Below, piece after piece: positions 57,328 to 64,000 of a DNA stretch of 64,000 bases. The position numbers and the translations under genes were made by a program. Numbering within the stretch: the stretch's first letter is position 1; every line of letters starts with the position of its first letter. The notes under the pieces are model-generated. The model was not told where the DNA came from. It searched no databases and saw nothing but the letters and a program-made list of their open reading frames with translations. Source of the DNA: Armillaria gallica. Lineage: Eukaryota; Basidiomycota; Agaricomycetes; Agaricales; Physalacriaceae. The stretch covers positions 2,976,001 to 3,040,000 of the forward strand of contig JBANDB010000010.1 of NCBI GenBank assembly GCA_037576215.1, written 5' to 3'.

Positions 57328-57596
57328 ATGAACATATTTCCAGTGTGTATTGTATACTTTACGGTGCATGCAGATGTACTACGACAATTTTTTCTCCCCA
57401 TCTAGGGTTTACGCGTCTTCTTTTATGACTCGACCGGACAGCTTGTGAGAGGTGTCGTTGAGTCCACCAGTCGGGTGGCGGATGTGAGTATCGCTCCCTT
57501 GAAAAGATCATCTTTCGACTGAATTCTTATGTGCTATAGGGTACGCAAATTGTCACCGTTAAGAGAGACAATGGAAATACTGCCATCTTACCGTAA
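57328..57596 (+). CDS. Three-exon microprotein, copy 1 (49 aa)
   Basis: Exons 57328-57342, 57406-57483 and 57540-57596 give 150 nt including TAA. Exon 1 is only 15 nt (M-N-I-F-P), followed by the donor GTGTGT. Exon 2 codes L-R-V-F-F-Y-D-S-T-G-Q-L-V-R-G and V-E-S-T-S-R-V-A-D, ending at a GTGAGT donor. Exon 3 codes G-T-Q-I-V-T-V-K-R-D-N-G-N-T and ends I-L-P. The second copy at 61142-61410 has the same exon count, the same 15-nt first exon and matching residues, so splicing and reading frame are conserved. Predicted to be an all-β soluble peptide with no signal sequence. I do not recognise a named family. Confidence 0.65.
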
Positions 57597-59334
57597 ATAA
57601 CACCATTTCTTCATAAATACGAAGAAAGTCTGACCTCTAGTGATTGTTTGGCCATAGATCTGCAAGCGTGTTTCACGGTTAACACTTGGTGATAAGGATT
57701 CTGGCTGGGATCATCTCCTGTAAACTCATGACTGCAGAAAGCACTTATTACCATATGTGAACGGCTTGATATGGCCTTTGGCCATGGGCGGTGCTACCAA
57801 TCCAAAGCGCACTGAGATAACAGAATGCCACATCGATGGGGCATTTCTTCCGGAATGTAAGAGTTATCAGTGCTCTTCACAAGAACGTCTTGAAAAAATA
57901 TAAATAGATCCCGCAGAAGTCGGTAACAAGCGAGGAGACCTACGGCATGCAGATCCTCCGATGGTCGGACCGAAAATGTGACTCGACGGACCGTTAGGAG
58001 CGGCTCATTCGATCGACAGGGACGACCTCCTGCGAAAAGAATATCAATAACAGTTTCGTTCCAACTGCAGAGATCTTCCGTACAGTGTTCTCATCGGGCG
58101 TACACCCTCCGAAGTAGCAAATATAGAAAATAGTAAGGAAAGCAACGAGCAGCCTAAATTCGGCTACTTATCTAGGACTTTAGAAGAATCAATCTAAAAC
58201 AGAGCACCGTCAGATAATGGCTGTAAATAATGGCGAAATGGGAATGGGGGAAAACGTTCTGGAAGGAACAGCATCGTGCACATCGTCCCAAGTCCCGTCA
58301 AGCATACCGAGTTGCAATACGAACAATATTGAAGAAGGGAACTCACGATGTCGGATTGTGCTCTCCTACAAGCTCAAAATGCCGTAACGATCGATCAGAA
58401 GAAGGGAAACACGGCCGAGGCGTCCACCTTACGATTATAATGAACAGTTCTCAAAGCCTGGATGCCATCCTAGCGACGAGGGCGGTATGTGCGGGTGAGA
58501 CACATTTTCGAAGCTTCTCGTTTTGGTAAGCTAAGATACCCATCAGCAAACAACAGCGTTCGGATATCCGCAAACTACTTGCATTGTCAATGTACGTATC
58601 CTGGTGACACGAGGTCTCAGGTCACCGAGCTCGAACCCGTCCGTGCAATTTATCTACTCTCCTAAGCCGCATCGTGTAACACACGGCAAGCCTCAGTACT
58701 TGTATCTGCTGAACCAGTTTAGCGGACAACTGATAGTACTGCACAGAGCAGTGACCAACGTAGTGTTAGCCATCAGGCGGCGGTCGGGAGGCATACGTGA
58801 TGGCAGCACAGCATCCGATGAAGATGAAATCGATGGATGAATACACGCCAACGCAGAAATCCACGATCTGTACCTCCGATCAAGCGCACTATCAGCAGCG
58901 ACGTCGGCCAGTGCTTTGAGACCTTCCTACGGAATATGTGATGAGCCAGGGCCGTTAAAAGCGATTCGCTGCGACAGGCGCGCGTATATGCCGGTCAAAC
59001 AAGGCTCAACGGTGAGGCTACCGAGGACGAGGTCCTTGGCATACGTATGACTGCCTACAGCAAGCGGAGATACACCACAGCTACCCATGCAACCGTAATT
59101 CATCTTCATCCTGAGCCGCTCGCCTGTACCGCGCGCTATCAGAACTATTTCCACTATGGGTGAACGACTTCGTACGTACGAGTAGTGCTATAATTGCCGA
59201 GGAAGGTGTACAGCATTTTGACAGAACACTGCTTGCCTGGAGGGATAGAAATGAGGAGGGCTGCGATAGTCAATGAGAGAAAGGAAGGGGGGGCCACCTA
59301 ATTTGATTTCTGCAATCGATCACACACGTGACTG
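57597..59334. other. Intergenic with unassigned ORFs
   Basis: About 57640-57690 shares sequence with the region after the second microprotein gene (about 61440-61490: ATCTGCAAGCGTGTTTCA against GTCTGCGAGCGTGTTTCA), so the duplication included 3' flank. ORFs at 58230-58529 and 58604-58840 have no recognised motif. Confidence 0.35.
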
Positions 59335-59371
59335 ACGCGTTCGGCTGACACACACGCGTCGCGTGACGCGT
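59335..59371. promoter_or_regulatory. Cluster of three ACGCGT boxes
   Basis: ACGCGT occurs at 59335-59340, 59354-59359 and 59366-59371. In yeasts this is the MluI cell-cycle box bound by MBF (Mbp1-Swi6). About 200 bp to the right lies an AATAAAAGG TATA-like element (59570-59579). No gene downstream could be identified, so a regulatory role is only suggested. Confidence 0.3.
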
Positions 59372-60593
59372 TCTAAACATTCCAACATTATTCCCACTTC
59401 CTCGATGCCTGTTCGTCCATAATTTTAACGAGTCCACCTCCCGCCCGTACCCATCGCACAATTGGTCCTTGGAGCATGAAAAACTAACGCGCGTGCCCAC
59501 TACCGGTAACTCGCAATTTGGGGTTCAAAATCATGACTCGTTCCCATCGAGAATGCGACTGGAACAATGAATAAAAGGCCCCGAAACTTCCGCAAAAAGT
59601 CCATCCGCTTTTGATGCGTGACTACAAACACAAGGATTAGCCAAAGTCTGGCCCTGAAAGGCTGGGCCCTATATGAGGCCTCGCTCTTGGCACGGGCTTG
59701 TGTTTTGAGCGCTAAGCTTCGAGCATCGCAAGCTTCGAGTCTCGAAGATACCGAACCTGCTTACAATGATTACTGATCATGGCTTGGGCTTCATAATTGA
59801 CCAGATTCAAAAAAGCCAAGCCAACCCCTCGTGATGTACACTGCTACCCAGGGCGGCCTCTGTATATTGGTTTCAGCGTTCCCTCCTCCGATATCGGACT
59901 GAGGAATTATTATCGTTCCCCGCTGCACCATAGGTGAGCACTCCCTAGAGTGATATCCTTTGCAGTCAAAACCGCGGAGATAGCACCTTGTTATGCTTTC
60001 CGTTCTGTGACTTATTGATCTTTGAAGGTACCAATCCAGGGTAGTCCAGGGTACATCAAGATTCATCTCCACGTGGCCTACGGCCGAGTGTCGTCCCTAT
60101 CACCTATACACTGCCACACTCCGGGCTCCCTGCGTTTTACTGATCCCCGTCCTATCCTAAAAACACTGGAATGGATCCAAGGAAACAGGGTTTGATCGGG
60201 CTAGTATCCGGTAGGGCAGTACTCCATTTGTCATATGTGAACCTGTAAAATAAGTAATTCAATAGATAAAGTCGTTTTTCGAGTAGAGAAAATAACTGTA
60301 CGCATGTTCATAACTATTGTGTTCAACCCCGTCACCTGAGCGCCTTGTATGTGCGCTGCATCGCATCCTTTTTGTTACCGTGTCTATTGAGAGCCCCATT
60401 TCCGTCGTTATCCCTGAAATGCAATTCCTGTAACCATACGGTCCATAACTCAGAGTTAATGAGCGATACAGGTCCTAAAATGAGGATTTGTTGGGTAACA
60501 CGGACAAATCATTGTCCGTTGTTACATCCTTTTCCTACATTTTCTCCGTGCGGAATCATTGCAGGATCCACGTGGGTATATTACACTGTAATA

Positions 60594-60613
60594 CTACCTA
60601 CCTACCTACCTAC
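60594..60613 (+). repeat. (CTAC)5 microsatellite
   Basis: Five perfect tandem CTAC units in intergenic DNA. Confidence 0.85.
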
Positions 60614-61141
60614 TTAATCGTTACCAGCTGTCTTTGCGCCCAGTACCGATGTCGATGAACGCTTTCGGATGGAGCATGGATAAGGTCTCCGAGCTAAGGT
60701 TTCTAACTTCATGATCGGTACAGGGGATTTGATATATCATGAGAAATCTCGGGGGCAGAAGTACTTTGCAGAGCTCTGTGACTGTTAAGTCGAGCATTAT
60801 ACTGCTTACCTCTTTCGTACTCACTTCCCTGACTTGATCTCGCGTTGCGCGACGGATGGCGGTCGTCGTTCAGCGCAAGAATGCCGCGTCTTCAAGACGG
60901 GCTCTTCACCTTCGATACTCCAAATTTAAAACATACGACGGTGTCGATCCAGCCTAACTGTGGGGAATGATGCGTACCTGTTTCGGATAAAATATATGCC
61001 TCTGTCTGTATTTCGTCCGACTTATGACTCAATCCCCGCGTACGCAATATTCTATGGCTTACAGAGAAATTTCACGTATTTAAGCCAGCGTATCGAGCAA
61101 AGGGAAGCCAGTTAACAATAACCCCACAGACTATTTGGCTT

Positions 61142-61410
61142 ATGAACGTGTTTAACGTACGTTTTCTGACTATCCTTCATACCGCATCGATTGACTGCCG
61201 CGTTCCCTTTTCCTACCATCTAGGCTGGTTCACGCGTCTCCTTTTACGACTCGACCGGTCGACTCGTAAATGGTACTGTCCAGTCCATAACTCGCACCTC
61301 AGATGTGCGTATCCTTGCCTCACAGACCATCTATGTCAGCTCATTCACTACAGGGTGCCCAATTGGTTCTCATCAAGCGCGACAATGGCGGCACCGTAAC
61401 TTTACCGTGA
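61142..61410 (+). CDS. Three-exon microprotein, copy 2 (50 aa)
   Basis: Exons 61142-61156 (M-N-V-F-N), 61224-61304 and 61354-61410 give 153 nt ending TGA. Donors are GTACGT and GTGCGT; acceptors are CCATCTAG and CACTACAG. Exon 2 codes G-S-R-V-S-F-Y-D-S-T-G-R-L-V-N-G and V-Q-S-I-T-R-T-S-D. Exon 3 codes G-A-Q-L-V-L-I-K-R-D-N-G-G-T-V-T and ends in L-P. Compared with copy 1 many differences are conservative (V/I, R/K-like, L/I), the open frame and all four splice sites are kept, and introns differ freely. That pattern fits purifying selection on a short protein. Function is unknown. Confidence 0.65.
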
Positions 61411-64000
61411 GCAATCCCTTTTTGCGGTGATAGCTTTCCAGCCTCACGCGACCGTAGGTCTGCGAGCGTGTTTCAAGCTTAGCCGACGATGGAGGTGATC
61501 GCAGACCATTTCCTTGATAAATACATAACTTCCTTGTGTTTTTTCGTATGCGGCGAGTAACTGTGAGCGTAACAATAGTATCTTAGCAGCATAGCGCATG
61601 GTTGAGAGGAAACATAGGATTTTTTACTGAATGAATAAACGCGAGAACAGGCAAGCCACTCGGAGTATCAAAGATTGCACATCCATGACCGTCGAGAGGA
61701 TGCTGCAAACTGAGGGCCAGTCATCGTCTTTGTTCGATTTAGAGACTGAGTCCCAGGTTTCATATCTACAACGTTCCCCTGGACAGGGTACATACCGGTT
61801 TACTCGGCGACCGCGCATCGCGAAAGTGTGGAGAAACTGCTGACCAGAAAAACAAACGCAAGGGGGAAAGAAAGATAGAATCATCAAATACTCACGTCCT
61901 GGTCGTGTTCTTCTATGGAATATTATATATGGGCTCGAAAAGGCTCCGAGCTAGGTAGTTGAAATTAACCGCCGTAAATTCTCTCCTTATCCTACATTTC
62001 TTCACCTGAGAAATATTCCTGCTAGTCATCGCATGGTGCTTTGCGGTACAGTGAGGCTGGGTTTCCCTTGCGAAACCTATCCACTGCCGTGTTGCCTTAG
62101 GTACAGTACACCTCGGGCGTCGGACGTCGGATACTATAGCCTGCAGAAATAAGAACTTGGCACTGATGGCAGAGCTGACGTTTACCTCCGCCGAAGGAAC
62201 TCCCTGTAAATGGTGATTGTCTCCGAAATTCCTGAAGAACTAGAGGCGCCGCGCCCTGGCGCTGACTCCATATGATAGATACAGCTGTAGATAGGTTAAG
62301 GGCAATAATACGGTCTCGAGGACGTTACTACCACATTTCTGAGTCGAACGAACAGCTTACACATCCATAAACATAGAACCGAGCCGGAACTCAGTTCTGC
62401 CCATCCCACGATTCTAGTCACAGAGATAATGACAGCAATTCCCTAGGTTCATCTCCATAATGCTCACTCGGACAAGGTTTATACTTGTTTTACAGTCAAA
62501 GCGGCGACTGCCTTCGACTTGTGACATAGATGGCTACGATTATCTACATGAACTTTCCTCACGCTGTAATATGATCATAGACTTTGATTAGTAATTAAAT
62601 ATAGTAAAAGGATACTCAGCGCGTGAATCCCGACGTATCGACGTTTTCCGCCATGAACAGGCGGAATTGCAAATTAAGCACCGCAGAGAACGCGACGCGT
62701 CGGTCACGTGCACTGTGGTTTAATTATTCCTGTTTGAATTTCATTGTTTATCAGTTGCTTCTTTCTTCCTTACTCTGACGTTTTCGATTACACGCCGCCG
62801 CTGGTCGCTCGGTCGTGATACTGTCCTGATATCTATGTCCAGCCATGAACGACCGACGAAGGTATTGTACTTTCTGGGACCTTGATACGTGGCGACGCCA
62901 TTCGAAGGACGATATCGTGAGTGTCAGGAGTTCCGTTTTCGAACGGGTTACCCTTGACCTCGTTTTGACAGTATATATGGGTCGTTGCCTGGTCGTCTAC
63001 GCAGTGCCTTTCGTCGCACTGCTTACAGTAACCCGGTTTCTACCGTGCATACTGCCGCTGGATGCGGCGCGAGCGGTTGTTACGACGACACGGTGGCAAG
63101 TTATCTCTGCTTGTTTAAAGAGTCAAACTCCGCTGAATCTGTTGTAGTATAAGCCGAAAATAATTCATAAAGCATCGCCCTTTGATGGTGTTCCCTACAC
63201 TCGAGAACGGCTCTTTCTTCGATCCGTCGAGACTGAGCTTATTCGCCTGGCATCTCCTTGCATAGAGTTGTGATGTGATACGAGGTTTCCTTCTTTACAG
63301 TAACATAGGGGAATCCGTGGTCGTCAGTCTGGTGGGTCTGCTCCTGTGATATCTATCTGCCTGAGCCGATATTATCATCAGGTTCTTCACCCCGCGTACT
63401 TGACGGGATACCAAGGCTTCCAGGACCTTACAAACACCCTTCTCTGTGGGGCCAAATATTCCTATCTTTTCCATAATCGTTACTGTAGGAGCAAGAGTAC
63501 TCAATGGATCATTTGCAGACTGTGTCTCGAATCTCGATGTTAGAAAAAGCGATCTTCAGCATTTTTACTGGAGAATTATTTCGTCTGGCTGGCAAATCTT
63601 ATCAGGCCTTCTTCATTGAGTAACTGGGGCCACTCTCCCAGACCAATGAAGCTTGAAGTGTCAAGTGATAGATAGTGCTTGTACCAGATCACGGCCGTAG
63701 TTAAGTGCGAGGCCGGCAAGCTTTGCAACTGAGACTTGGATTGCTGTAATGTTCGTCTCATTCAAGATATCAGCCTACCGTCCATCCATTCAACCCCTAT
63801 CATCAATCTCATATCTCGCATTCGCGTTGCCATGCTGAAATGATAATCGTCTCACCACTCAGGCTGACTCAGGAATCCGCAGCACATTTGCAGATCTGAC
63901 CGTCAGTTTTCACGGGTCAGCTCATACCGTCACCGTATGGGCTGAAACTGTCCACGGCAGGGGAAAGGCATGGGTGCAACCGTCCCCGTTGACTGTATAT
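61411..64000. other. Gene-poor right end
   Basis: No recognised gene. A plus-strand ORF at 62845-63147 (100 codons) has two hydrophobic stretches but no family signature. The DNA at about 62750-62850 weakly resembles 26460-26590 and 44940-45070 (shared CTCTGACGTT-like core and neighbouring pyrimidine tract), which may be an old, more diverged copy of the unit A/C spacer. A second ACGCGT lies at about 62696-62701. Confidence 0.35.

Noticed and set aside
1..64000. CRISPR arrays, rRNA and bacterial-type operons
   Set aside because: No regularly spaced repeats, no rRNA-like conserved stretches and no ribosome-binding-site pattern. The splicing shows eukaryotic DNA.

Overview
The window looks like nuclear DNA of a mushroom-forming basidiomycete (Agaricomycetes). 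Genes are split by many short introns (about 50-65 nt, GT..AG, often with a CTRAC-like branch site). The recognisable families are ones I know from Agaricomycete genomes: a multi-pass membrane family with a WRCWVLW-type motif, DUF6699, a nucleotidyltransferase-fold family, HNH_2 proteins, and a Ty3/gypsy element with YIDD reverse transcriptase. TGA, TAA and TAG all act as normal stops. Assignments come from reading motifs; no database search was run.

Positions 1-47.5 kb form a decaying tandem triplication. Unit A (about 1.7-29.1 kb) and unit B (about 29.2-38.6 kb) each begin with a convergent pair of multi-pass membrane genes. They continue through a gene-poor spacer to DUF6699 (+), a nucleotidyltransferase-like gene (-) and a 'DWWALGVL' membrane gene (-). 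Unit C (about 39.7-47.5 kb) lacks the convergent pair. For almost every family only one copy is intact: the + membrane gene in B (29341-30601), DUF6699 in C (40378-41443), the nucleotidyltransferase-like gene in C (41558-42456), and the DWWALGVL gene in both C and A. The other copies carry lost starts, frameshifts, deletions and nonsense codons.

Unit A is interrupted by a 15,271-bp LTR retrotransposon (8664-23934) lying inside its nucleotidyltransferase-like gene. The LTRs are 661 bp, begin TG and end CA, and differ at 7 positions, 6 of them CpG/TpG transitions. The gag-protease-RT-RNaseH-integrase track is complete but broken by eight in-frame stops, all TGA, which fits C-to-T decay of CGA codons. 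Between integrase and the 3' LTR lie about 7 kb with four spliced genes on the opposite strand. Two are Cys-rich and two are paralogs of each other. This antisense cargo is the most unusual part of the window.

From 48.6 to 51.8 kb there are two HNH_2 nuclease-domain genes, one fairly well preserved (-) and one frameshifted (+). From 52 to 64 kb the DNA is gene-poor. It holds a low-complexity gene with one nonsense codon, a small proline-rich ORF, and two homologous three-exon microprotein genes (49 and 50 aa, at 57328 and 61142). Both microprotein genes start with a 15-nt coding exon, and such genes are easily missed by gene callers.
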